Origin: Firm-04 sp045627405
GTDB lineage: Bacteria; Bacillota; Clostridia; Oscillospirales; Ruminococcaceae
Assembly: GCA_045627405.1 (NCBI GenBank)
Contig: JAZQNP010000013.1
Coordinates: 54,931-118,930, forward strand
Direction of reading: 5' to 3'
DNA length: 64,000 bases
The position numbers were made by a program, and so were the translations under genes. Below the pieces are notes generated by a model that was not told where the DNA came from, searched no databases, and saw nothing but the letters and a program-made list of their open reading frames with translations. Below, piece by piece: positions 50,085-58,190 of this stretch. How positions within the stretch are numbered: the first letter of the stretch is position 1; the number at the start of each line of letters is the position of its first letter.

Positions 50085-52931
50085 TTATTTTACCGTGATG
50101 CTCGCCACAGTGCTCCATGTGCCGTACTTTGTGCCGGAGGTCGTGCCGTCGCTCGTGACGACCGCACGCACCTTGACATACCATGTTTCCCCTGCTGCCG
50201 GATACTTGGTCAGGGTTGCAGAGGTGCCGGTATATGTAGCAAGATGATAGCTTGCGTCGCTGCTGCTGAAACTCGAATTCTTGCAGTATACAAGCTGATA
50301 TGCAACTGCATTGGAATCTGCTGTCCAGCTCGCCTTGAAGCCGTCGCTGACTGCGGTCAGGGTCGGCTTTGCCTGCTGCACGGGAACAATCGTGTAAGTC
50401 GTCTTGATGATGCCTGCGTAATTGCCGGTGCCTGTGACTGTCACCGATGCGGTATTCACGCCGCACTTGACATTGTTTGCATAGGTCATCGTGAAGTCTG
50501 TGCCGTAGGTGAGCAGGGTGCTGCCGGAGTAAACTTTCAGATAGCTGCCGACCTTCACCGCACTGCCTGTGTACTCAAACTGCGTCTTGGAAAGTGTGAC
50601 CGAGGTGATGAGCTTATCTGCGACATAGATGCTCGATACGCTGCTCCATGTACCGTACTTTGTGCCGGAGGTTGTGCCGTCGCTGGTGATGACCGCACGC
50701 ACCTTGACATACCATGTTTCGCCTGCTGCCGGATACTTGGTCAATGTTGTAGAAGTTCCGGTGTAGGTTACAGTATGATAGCTCGCGTCACTGCTGCTGA
50801 AACTCGAATTCTTGCAGTAAACAAGCTGGTATGCAACTGCGTTGGAATCTGCCTTCCAGCTCGCTTTGAAGCCGCCGCTGACTGCGGTCAGGGTCGGCTT
50901 TGCCTGCTGTGCCGGAACAATCGTGTAGGTTTTCTTAATGGTGCCGGTGTAACTGCCGACGCCCTTGACTGTGACCGATGCGGTGTTGATGCCGCACTGG
51001 ACATTGTTTGCATAGGTCATCGTGAAGTCTGTGCCATAGGTAAGCAGGGTGCTGCCGGAGTAAACTTTCAGATAGTTGCCGACCTTCACCGCACTGCCGG
51101 TATAGTTGAACTGCGTTTGGGAAAGTGTCACAGTATCAATCGCACGGGTAAGCTTGATGTTCGATGCAGTACTCCATGTGCCGTACTTCGTACCGGAGGT
51201 TGTGCCGTCGTCCGTAATCACCGCACGAACCTTGACATACCATGTCTCGCCAAGCTGCGGATATTTGGTCAGATCACACGCGGTCTTACCGGTATAGGTA
51301 ACGATGTGGTAAGTCGAATCCGAAGAAGAAAAGCTGCTGTTCCGGCAGTATGCAACCTGATATGCCAGTGCGTTGCTGTCCGCTGTCCACGCCACATGCA
51401 GCACCCCGTCATTAACGGAAAGTGCAGGTGCCGCCTGCTGCGCGGGAACGATGCTGTATTTCTTTGTGATCGTTCCGGTATAATCCCCGATGCCGGTGAT
51501 TGTCACAGATGCGGTCTGATAGCCGACTTTGACATTGTTGGCATAACTCATCGTAAAATCGGTGCCGTAAACCAGCTTTTTATCGCCGGCGTATGCTGTC
51601 AGATAGCTGCCGACCTTCACCGCGCTGCCGGTGTAATTGAATTGTGTCTTGGAAAGCGTTACGCTGCTGAGTGCGGCTTTCTGCTTCTCCGTCAGGTATC
51701 CGGGGTCGCCCTCTGCGTCAATGTGTGCATACCACTGATTGAGGTTTGAAGCGTCATATGTCGTGCCGTTGCCGCCGACGATACAGTTGCAGTTCCCAAA
51801 CATGTTAAACGAAGACCCCAGATTTTTCAGATTCCACTTGTCACTGACATAAATAGTTTTCATAGACGAGCAGTAGCTGAACATATAGTCCATTGTTTCC
51901 ACATTGGCGGTATCGAAGCTGCCCAGATCAAGTTCCGTCAGTGCTGAACAATACTCAAACATGGTGTCCATAGACTTTACATTGGAAGTGTCAAAACTGC
52001 TCAGATCCAAAGATTCCAGTACATAACACTGAGCGAACATATAACTCATATTTTCCACATTCGATGTGTCAAAGCTGCCTACATTCAGAGATTTCAGCCC
52101 TCCGCAACAATAAAACATCTGTTCCATAGTGGACACATTGGACGTGTCAAAATTGCGCAGATCGAGCGATGTCAGTGATTCGCATTCGCGGAACATCTTA
52201 GCCATGTTTGTCACTTTGGATGTGTTAAAACCGCTCAGATCCAGAGCAGCCAGCGAAGAACAATGCGTGAACATGTTCTTCATTGTCACCGCATTGGCGG
52301 TATTGAAGCTGCTCAGATTCAACGAGGTCAGCGAGGTACAGGCGTAGAACATATTATCCATTATCTGCACATTGGCAGTATTGAGGCCGCTCAGATTCAG
52401 CGAGGTCAGGGATTGGCAGCCGGAGAACATCGCGTACATGGTTGTTACCTTGGATGTGTCAAAGCCGCTCAGATCCAAAGATGTCAACGAGTAGCAATCT
52501 GCAAACATCATGTACATGTTTGTTACATTGGATGTGTCAAAGCCGCTCAGATTCAGCGTTTTCAGATTGTTACACCCGTAGAACATGTTCGTCATCGTTG
52601 TCATGCCGGAGGTATCTGCCTTGGAAAGGTCCATGGATTCCGCGAGAATATTATAAAACAGACCGCCGGCATTTGCAAACTTCGTTCCGGCTGCTGCCGC
52701 GACCTTCTTGACCGATGCGTCTCCGCGGTAAGCATTCAGATCCGCATATGCGATCGTGCCGCTCAGCGTCAGCGTTCCCGTCGCGGAATCAAAGGTCACT
52801 GTACCGTCTGCGGCTTGTGCCGTCACCGCAGTCTCCGGCAGCGAGAAACTGCCGGACCTTGCAGCCGCACCCGCGCCTGCCAGCGTGACAGTCAGCAGAA
52901 TCGCCGCCGCTGTTTTTGTCCATCTTTTCAT
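50085..52931 (-). CDS. Secreted BspA-like leucine-rich-repeat protein with three Ig/FnIII-type repeat units
   Basis: A 948-residue surface or secreted protein. The start at 52931 (MKRWTKTAA) follows GGGAGA; a Sec signal ends near AAARSG or TAQAAD. Residues about 105-345 are ten 24-residue BspA/DUF285 repeats of the form FDTSxVxxMxxMFxxCxxLxxLxLS. After a spacer come three near-identical units of about 175 residues, each with an Ig-like part (VTLSKTQFNYTGSAVKVG) and a fibronectin-III-like part ending GTKYGTWS. No lipobox, sortase motif, dockerin or S-layer module is visible, so how it attaches is unknown. Probably adhesion or substrate contact. Confidence 0.88.
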   Translation of the reverse strand: MKRWTKTAAAILLTVTLAGAGAAARSGSFSLPETAVTAQAADGTVTFDSATGTLTLSGTIAYADLNAYRGDASVKKVAAAAGTKFANAGGLFYNILAESMDLSKADTSGMTTMTNMFYGCNNLKTLNLSGFDTSNVTNMYMMFADCYSLTSLDLSGFDTSKVTTMYAMFSGCQSLTSLNLSGLNTANVQIMDNMFYACTSLTSLNLSSFNTANAVTMKNMFTHCSSLAALDLSGFNTSKVTNMAKMFRECESLTSLDLRNFDTSNVSTMEQMFYCCGGLKSLNVGSFDTSNVENMSYMFAQCYVLESLDLSSFDTSNVKSMDTMFEYCSALTELDLGSFDTANVETMDYMFSYCSSMKTIYVSDKWNLKNLGSSFNMFGNCNCIVGGNGTTYDASNLNQWYAHIDAEGDPGYLTEKQKAALSSVTLSKTQFNYTGSAVKVGSYLTAYAGDKKLVYGTDFTMSYANNVKVGYQTASVTITGIGDYTGTITKKYSIVPAQQAAPALSVNDGVLHVAWTADSNALAYQVAYCRNSSFSSSDSTYHIVTYTGKTACDLTKYPQLGETWYVKVRAVITDDGTTSGTKYGTWSTASNIKLTRAIDTVTLSQTQFNYTGSAVKVGNYLKVYSGSTLLTYGTDFTMTYANNVQCGINTASVTVKGVGSYTGTIKKTYTIVPAQQAKPTLTAVSGGFKASWKADSNAVAYQLVYCKNSSFSSSDASYHTVTYTGTSTTLTKYPAAGETWYVKVRAVITSDGTTSGTKYGTWSSVSSIYVADKLITSVTLSKTQFEYTGSAVKVGSYLKVYSGSTLLTYGTDFTMTYANNVKCGVNTASVTVTGTGNYAGIIKTTYTIVPVQQAKPTLTAVSDGFKASWTADSNAVAYQLVYCKNSSFSSSDASYHLATYTGTSATLTKYPAAGETWYVKVRAVVTSDGTTSGTKYGTWSTVASITVK
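50088..51672. repeat. Three tandem ~525-bp coding repeats in the BspA-like gene
   Basis: Units at about 50088-50617, 50618-51143 and 51144-51672. The two units nearest the gene's 3' end share long identical DNA stretches (for example the FnIII part and the GTKYGTWS region), whereas the third is more diverged, pointing to recent duplication. Confidence 0.8.
51855..52615. repeat. Ten 72-bp leucine-rich-repeat units in the BspA-like gene
   Basis: The coding sequence repeats every 72 bp with recurring segments such as GTGTCAAAGCTGCTCAGAT on the plus strand. This is protein repeat structure, not a CRISPR array. Confidence 0.85.
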
Positions 52932-53030
52932 AAACACTTCTCCCTTTTTACTTTGATTGAAAGACGCAGAATTTGCTCCCCATAAAAGAACAGACACTGC
53001 ATTTTCTCCGTTTTTTCGGGGCGGAGTTCT

Positions 53031-54134
53031 TTACTCCGCTTCTTCGGATGAGCCGGATGCATCAGATGCATCGGATGCACTGAGGCTGTCCGCATCCGCA
53101 GCTTCGGTTTCAGTCTCCGTTTCCGCTTTCCTGCCGGTCTCGACCGTCACAACAAAGCCGTTCTGATTGTTGCCCGAACAGGTGTACGGCAGCTCCGCCG
53201 GAAGCGGAATCTCTGCCACTGCTGCGGCATCCGTATCCGACAAAGTGACTGTGAACACCTCATATACCATATCATCTGCATCTGTGATCTGCAAATGCTC
53301 GCCCTCGTAGCTGTACTCCGAAATCAGTGCGGCATATTCTTCCAGACAAAGCCCGTTCTGATACATATACACTGCGTGCGGCACGCCCACATAGCGGAAA
53401 TGCCAAGGCTCAAACTCAAATTCCGTGATCTCCACCTTATCCTCCGGATACCGCAGAATAAAGCCGTATTCCGCACAGTGCTCCGTGATCCAGGCATAAT
53501 CGCCCTCGCCGTCAAAGGAGGATACCACCCCGTCTGCATATAAACTGAAATCCAGCGCGTAGCCGCTCTCATGCTCACTGCATCCCGCTTTCGCAACCAG
53601 CGTTGACATTTCCCCGCCGGTATCCTGCAAATCCTCTTCATACAGCTTCTGCTGGTACTCCTTCGTCCGGAAGCCGCTGATCACCAGAAGATCGGCATGT
53701 CCGGTTTCTTCCTTGAACGCCTCTGCCATCGCATTCAGAGCGGTCATCGCCTCTTCCTGCAAATTGACCTCGGTATCCTTGACATGCAGAACATCCGATT
53801 TCTCAATATAGACATTGACCAGCCCGTCTTCCAGGTCCTCCGGCAGCGGTGTGCTGCGGTTGACCAGCACCAGCGGTCCGCTGTGAATATCTGATGCGAA
53901 CTTTGCTTCGTATGTGTAGATAATGAGGTTTTCGTCCTCCTGCGTATCGGTCATATCCGGCACCGACAGCTCTGCTTCACTGCTGCTCTCCTGTGTCTCA
54001 ATCGGCTCCATCCCGTTGAGGATATAGAGCGAGCCGACCGCCGCGCCCGCGACCAGTGCCAGCGTCAGTCCCGCTGCGATCGCCCCTTTCGGTGACCGGC
54101 GCAGTTCTTTTCCCGTGGTACGATAATCTGCCAT
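53031..54134 (-). CDS. VanY-type D-alanyl-D-alanine carboxypeptidase, membrane anchored
   Basis: Predicted zinc peptidase trimming peptidoglycan stem peptides. The 367-residue protein has a cytoplasmic N-terminus, one transmembrane segment (AAGLTLALVAGAAVGSLYIL, residues about 20-40), an acidic linker, and the M15B domain: SGFRTKEYQQKLYEE, the zinc site SEHESGYALDFS and EPWHFRYVG. The C-terminal 40 residues are a low-complexity acidic Ser/Thr/Asp tail, unusual for the family. A -10 element TATAAT with TG extension is at 54257-54262 on the minus strand. Confidence 0.92.
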   Translation of the reverse strand: MADYRTTGKELRRSPKGAIAAGLTLALVAGAAVGSLYILNGMEPIETQESSSEAELSVPDMTDTQEDENLIIYTYEAKFASDIHSGPLVLVNRSTPLPEDLEDGLVNVYIEKSDVLHVKDTEVNLQEEAMTALNAMAEAFKEETGHADLLVISGFRTKEYQQKLYEEDLQDTGGEMSTLVAKAGCSEHESGYALDFSLYADGVVSSFDGEGDYAWITEHCAEYGFILRYPEDKVEITEFEFEPWHFRYVGVPHAVYMYQNGLCLEEYAALISEYSYEGEHLQITDADDMVYEVFTVTLSDTDAAAVAEIPLPAELPYTCSGNNQNGFVVTVETGRKAETETETEAADADSLSASDASDASGSSEEAE

Positions 54135-54256
54135 ACTCTTTCCGCATCCCGCGCTCCATGGATAAGCCGCAGAATCGCAGAATACACTGCTCCTTTCATT
54201 CCGGATTTGCGCCGCGTGATCCCATGCACGCTCAGGCGTCTTTCTCTGTTATTTCC

Positions 54257-54262
54257 ATTATA
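54257..54262 (-). promoter_or_regulatory. Extended -10 promoter element of the VanY-type gene
   Basis: Minus strand TGTTATAAT, with no convincing -35. The transcript would start near 54250, leaving about 115 bases of leader. The rest of the 413-bp gap to mscL shows only an AT-rich stretch with no gene. Confidence 0.55.
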
Positions 54263-54491
54263 ACATAGCTTTTTGCAAAAAGAAAAGCAAATCTTGCATA
54301 TTTGTGCATTTTACCTTTATTCTGAACTTTCCCGCTTTCAATATGTGTACCATCACCAAATTCGTGCTGCGGAATGCCATATGTCCGCTTTTTCATCCGC
54401 GCAGCAGAATTTAACATTTTCGTGCAAAGCAAGAGAAAAAGTAGTCGCAATTTCGTCAGAAATCACAAGTGCATTTTTTCAAACAATATGC

Positions 54492-54497
54492 TATAAT
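54492..54497 (+). promoter_or_regulatory. Extended -10 promoter element of mscL
   Basis: TGCTATAAT, hexamer at 54492-54497, with a poor -35 (GTGCAT at 17-bp spacing) and a T-run in the spacer. It lies about 50 bp before the mscL start. Confidence 0.65.
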
Positions 54498-54547
54498 GAT
54501 AGATAGAAATAATACGGGGCAGCCCGTAAGTGAAAGGAAGTATCACC

Positions 54548-54952
54548 ATGGCAGAGAACAAAAAAGGCATTTTTGCCGAATTTAAGGAGTTTATCTCCCG
54601 CGGCAATGTCATCGACCTCGCAGTCGGCGTGATCATCGGCGGCGCGTTCACCGCGATCGTCACATCGCTCGTCGAGGACATCCTCACCCCGCTCATCGGC
54701 ACAATCCTCTTCGGTCTGAATTTCGACAACTTCAAACTGACAATCCCGTGGGGCAATGAGCCTGTGATTAACTTCGGCAACTTCTTCCAGTCGATCATCA
54801 CCTTCCTGCTGACGGCTGTCTGCCTCTTCCTCATCATCAAGGGCATTAACGTCATGAAGCGCAAGAAGGAAGAAACCCCCGAAGAGCCGCCCAAGCCCTC
54901 CAACGAGGAAGTGCTGCTCACCGAGATCCGCGATCTGCTCCGGAAACAGTGA
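54548..54952 (+). CDS. mscL: Large-conductance mechanosensitive channel MscL
   Basis: Osmotic safety valve. The 134-residue protein has the canonical FAEFKEFISRGNVIDLAVGVIIGGAF first helix, LTPLIG and NFFQSIITFLLTAVCLFLIIKGIN second helix, and the C-terminal bundle LLTEIRDLLRK. AAAGGAAG precedes the ATG at 54548. Confidence 0.97.
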   Translation: MAENKKGIFAEFKEFISRGNVIDLAVGVIIGGAFTAIVTSLVEDILTPLIGTILFGLNFDNFKLTIPWGNEPVINFGNFFQSIITFLLTAVCLFLIIKGINVMKRKKEETPEEPPKPSNEEVLLTEIRDLLRKQ

Positions 54953-54972
54953 TTTCTTTCCATATCTCCAAA

Positions 54973-55006
54973 CTGCACCGTGTTTGCCGCGCGGTGCGGT
55001 TTTTTG
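54973..55006 (+). terminator. Terminator after mscL
   Basis: GCACCG (54975-54980) pairs with CGGTGC (54992-54997), followed by GGTTTTTTG. Confidence 0.7.
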
Positions 55007-55045
55007 TAAACTTGCAAAAACACATCCGTATTTTTGCTCGTTTGC

Positions 55046-55074
55046 TTGACATCCGGCACGATTACCGATATAAT
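55046..55074 (+). promoter_or_regulatory. Consensus promoter of the PepSY membrane protein gene
   Basis: TTGACA (55046-55051), 17-bp spacer, TATAAT (55069-55074), an exact sigma-A consensus, 35 bp before the start codon. Confidence 0.9.
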
Positions 55075-55109
55075 GAAATCAGTACAATCATCTTGGGGGA
55101 GGCGAGAAA

Positions 55110-56750
55110 ATGGCACAGTCGCTGCATGCACAGCAAACACGTTCTGCTGCGGATTTACTTTTTCCGGTTGCCGTGCTGTATCTCGGCAGCCGGTCAGAAT
55201 CCGCTGCTGCCGTCACGGAAGCACTCGCCGCCGCTGCGCGCGAAGACACCGGCAGCGCACTCCCGCAGCTCCTGCGCATCTGCCGCACGCGCGCTTCCGA
55301 GCAAACAGACGCCGATCTCTTCCCGGATGATTCCCCGCTCTCTGCCGTTATGAGACTGCCCGCCGGCAGCCGCCGTGATCTCGCGCTTTCCTTCTCCGGC
55401 TTCTCCCAAGCCGATGCCGCCGATGCACGCGGTCTGACTGCCGCCGAATTTGCCCAGAAGCTCGACAAGTCTCTCCGGCAGCTCACCTTTCTGCAAAGCG
55501 GCGTACAGCCCGATCCCGATCAGCTCGATTCCGCTGTCAGAAGCATTGTCATGACGCCTGCCGAAGCAGACGCCGTCTGTCTGGGCGTACAGCAGGCGGA
55601 AGAGGACTATGCCGCACAGCAAATGCAGGCAAAGCCGGAGGGCGACTTGCCGTCTGTGCGCGAAATCGTCCGCACGGACAACGCTGCCTCCAAACCAAAA
55701 TCCGCTGTACCCGTCTGGGGCATCGTACTCGTGTGCATCTGCATCATCCTGCTCTGTGCGGTCATCGGTCTCCTCCTCGACCGCAGAAATATCCGGCAGC
55801 AGCCGCACACCGGCGTTTCCCATGACGAAGAGGCGGAACCCTATACCGTGCAGAATCTGACCGATCTGCACTATATCAGCATGGACGATGCCCGCGCTGC
55901 CGCACTCGCTGATGCCGGACTCTCCGCAGATGACGTCACATTCACCAACACAAAGCTCGATACCGGCAGCCTGCCTGTATGCTACAAGATCATCTTCATC
56001 GACAGCAATGCGGTGCAGTATGAATATACCCTGGATGCCGAATCCGGCAAACTGCTCAAACAGCAAAGCTTCCAGACCGATACACCGCTCGATACCGAGG
56101 GCTGGCTCCCGGTCAGCGAAATGCGCCGAAAAGCTCTCGCAATGATTCGTTCAGATGCCGTTCTCATCCTAAGAGAACAGCTCGGCAATGACGGCGAACG
56201 CGGTTACTATAAATTCACCTTTCAGGATGCAGAGGGAAAAATGTACACCGTTCAGTTTGATGCAGCAGACGGTATTCTGCTCAAATATACCGTCGAAACG
56301 CCGGAGGTGATCAGTACCGCCGAAATCATATCCCTCGAAACCGCCAAGCAGCAGGCAGTCGGAAGGGTCGGCAATCTCTCCTCCGATCAGGTGATCTTCA
56401 CCAAGGAAAAACTCGACGGTGCAGTTTATCTCATCTCCTTTACCCTCGATGACGGCACACAGTATGCACTCGAACTCGATGCCGCAACCGGCATGACCAA
56501 CACGCTGGACGTGCATCCGGTCGCTGCCGACACCTCCCGCGCCATCGGTCTCCTCGCTGCAAAAGATATTGTACTCCGGCAGGCAGATCTGACCGATGCG
56601 GATATTCTCTCTTTCTCCAAGGCGAAAATCGACCGCAGCAACGGCGCGTATGTCTATGAACTGGAATTTGAAACCGCGGCATATGATTACGAAGCAACAC
56701 TGGATATGGTAAGCGGCGAAATTCTCCGCTACCGCGCATGGTACAAATAA
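55110..56750 (+). CDS. Membrane protein with sigma-factor-like N-terminus and repeated PepSY domains
   Basis: A 546-residue single-pass protein. Residues 1-130 read like a degenerate ECF sigma factor: AAVTEALAAAAREDTGSALPQLLRICR resembles region 2, and LPAGSRRDLALSFSGFSQADAADARGLTAAEFAQKLDKSLRQL resembles region 4. A transmembrane segment lies near residues 203-224 (VWGIVLVCICIILLCAVIGLLL). Outside follow three to four PepSY-like modules of about 75 residues, each with an AxxxAL...GxxxYxFxF...ElDAxTGxxL pattern. It may be a sensor or anti-sigma-type protein; the function is unknown. GGGGGAGG precedes the ATG. Confidence 0.8.
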   Translation: MAQSLHAQQTRSAADLLFPVAVLYLGSRSESAAAVTEALAAAAREDTGSALPQLLRICRTRASEQTDADLFPDDSPLSAVMRLPAGSRRDLALSFSGFSQADAADARGLTAAEFAQKLDKSLRQLTFLQSGVQPDPDQLDSAVRSIVMTPAEADAVCLGVQQAEEDYAAQQMQAKPEGDLPSVREIVRTDNAASKPKSAVPVWGIVLVCICIILLCAVIGLLLDRRNIRQQPHTGVSHDEEAEPYTVQNLTDLHYISMDDARAAALADAGLSADDVTFTNTKLDTGSLPVCYKIIFIDSNAVQYEYTLDAESGKLLKQQSFQTDTPLDTEGWLPVSEMRRKALAMIRSDAVLILREQLGNDGERGYYKFTFQDAEGKMYTVQFDAADGILLKYTVETPEVISTAEIISLETAKQQAVGRVGNLSSDQVIFTKEKLDGAVYLISFTLDDGTQYALELDAATGMTNTLDVHPVAADTSRAIGLLAAKDIVLRQADLTDADILSFSKAKIDRSNGAYVYELEFETAAYDYEATLDMVSGEILRYRAWYK

Positions 56751-56761
56751 CGGAAATACAA

Positions 56762-56806
56762 ACAGCCGGATGTCCCTGCCCGACATCCGGCTGTCACTGT
56801 TTTATT
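56762..56806. terminator. Bidirectional terminator between the PepSY and GHL10 genes
   Basis: Perfect 13-bp stem ACAGCCGGATGTC (56762-56774) with its complement (56782-56794), then CACTGTTTTATT. The last bases reach into the end of the converging gene. Confidence 0.85.
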
Positions 56807-57986
56807 CCGGCTGCTGCTCCAAAAACGCATCCGCATGATAAAAAGATATGCCCGACAGACCGCTCTGCCCGCGCACCTGCAAAATCTGCCGGTCCAGTAC
56901 GTCCGCTTCCGTCTGCCACTCGTCTGCTCCGCTGCCGGCATATTCATCATACGCGCCGACCTTGTAGGATGCCAGCCCGACCGCAAGCTCAACCGTTTCA
57001 CTCCGCGGCAGCGCGCACCATTCCGCCAGTGTCTCCGTGAACGGGCAGGACGCATTCCGATACCCGTAATAAATCTGCGGAATCATCAGGTCGCAGTAGC
57101 CTGCTTCTTCCATCCAGCGCGTCACATCTGCATACAGCGTATCGCGGTTCAGTGTGAGATTCCCCTGCGGGCTCACGGAAAACACCGCTGACGCATCTGC
57201 CGCATGTACCGCACTGCACATACGCTGCACCAGCTCCGAAACACGGTCCCGCCGCCATGCACTGAGATCTGTCCCGCCCGATGCCGCAAACGCTGCCGCA
57301 TCCACCGACGGATCTGTCGTCGGGTAAAAATAATCGTCAATGTGAATGCCTGCGGGATGATACCGCCCGACCAGCTCCGTAACCGCTCCCGCCAGAAAAT
57401 CAGCAGTGTCATTCGTCACGGGATTCAGATAATACCGTCCCTCCCATAAAAACAGATTCCTCCCGCAGGTCTCCGCATCAGCATACCACTGAGAGAGCAG
57501 CGCGTCTCCTCCGCCGGATACCGCCGACTGCATTTGCAGACGAAGCGGATTGATCCACGCATGGAGCGCGATGCCCTGCGCAGCACAGATTTCTGTGAAA
57601 ATCCGCATTGCGTCATGCCCGCTGCACTCGGCTGCCGGCGGATAGTATTCCGACGGGTACATGCTCTCTCCGAACGGACAGACATGCACAAAAACTGTAT
57701 TGATGCCGCACTCCCGCAGCTTTGTCAGATAGTCCGACACCGCGCTGCGGCACACGGCTTCATCTGCCTCTGCAAACAGCCGGCTGCATATGAAATACGG
57801 AATCCATGCAGCGGTCATCTCAGCTCCCGCTTCTGCCTCCTGCTGCAAATGCAGCTGCGTCAGCGTCTGCCCGCGGGTCAGCAAGGGCTCTGCTGCCTGC
57901 TGCGCCCGAAACGGCAGACATGCAGTCAGAATCAACAGTGCAAGCAGCGGCACTGCCATGCGCCGCAGCCTTCGCAAATCATTCAT
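56802..57986 (-). CDS. GHL10/DUF187-type glycosyl-hydrolase-like lipoprotein
   Basis: A 394-residue extracytoplasmic protein. The N-terminus MAVPLLALLILTACLPF has a lipobox-like LTAC at about Cys23. The TIM-barrel domain shows EMTAAWIPYF, LRECGINTVFVHVCPFGES, LHAWINPLRL, the conserved GIHIDDYFYP with the acidic pair, and DLMIPQIYYGYR, as in the YngK/GHL10 family (PF02638) linked to peptidoglycan or glycan hydrolysis. GGAGG-rich sequence precedes the start. Substrate unproven. Confidence 0.87.
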   Translation of the reverse strand: MNDLRRLRRMAVPLLALLILTACLPFRAQQAAEPLLTRGQTLTQLHLQQEAEAGAEMTAAWIPYFICSRLFAEADEAVCRSAVSDYLTKLRECGINTVFVHVCPFGESMYPSEYYPPAAECSGHDAMRIFTEICAAQGIALHAWINPLRLQMQSAVSGGGDALLSQWYADAETCGRNLFLWEGRYYLNPVTNDTADFLAGAVTELVGRYHPAGIHIDDYFYPTTDPSVDAAAFAASGGTDLSAWRRDRVSELVQRMCSAVHAADASAVFSVSPQGNLTLNRDTLYADVTRWMEEAGYCDLMIPQIYYGYRNASCPFTETLAEWCALPRSETVELAVGLASYKVGAYDEYAGSGADEWQTEADVLDRQILQVRGQSGLSGISFYHADAFLEQQPE

Positions 57987-58100
57987 GCAATCCCCCTCCT
58001 CCGGTTGCTTTCATACTTCTATTCTAACCGGTGAGCTGCACGAAATTTGCCGAAAAAGCAGCTTTCTCACACCAAAGCTCCGTTTTTTTCGCATTGCTGC

Positions 58101-58129
58101 TTGACGATACCGCTTTTTTCTGCTATACT
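58101..58129 (+). promoter_or_regulatory. Promoter of the CotH-dockerin gene
   Basis: TTGACG (58101-58106), 17-bp spacer, TGCTATACT with hexamer at 58124-58129; 62 bp before the start codon. Confidence 0.8.
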
Positions 58130-58190
58130 GTGTAATATGGAGTAATATTCCAAAAAATATAGAAACACAAAACACAGGGGGTCTTCACTT

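Noticed and set aside
51855..52615. Regular 72-bp repeats that might be taken for a CRISPR array
   Set aside because: The repeats are in frame, encode BspA leucine-rich repeats and have no unique spacers; no cas genes are nearby.
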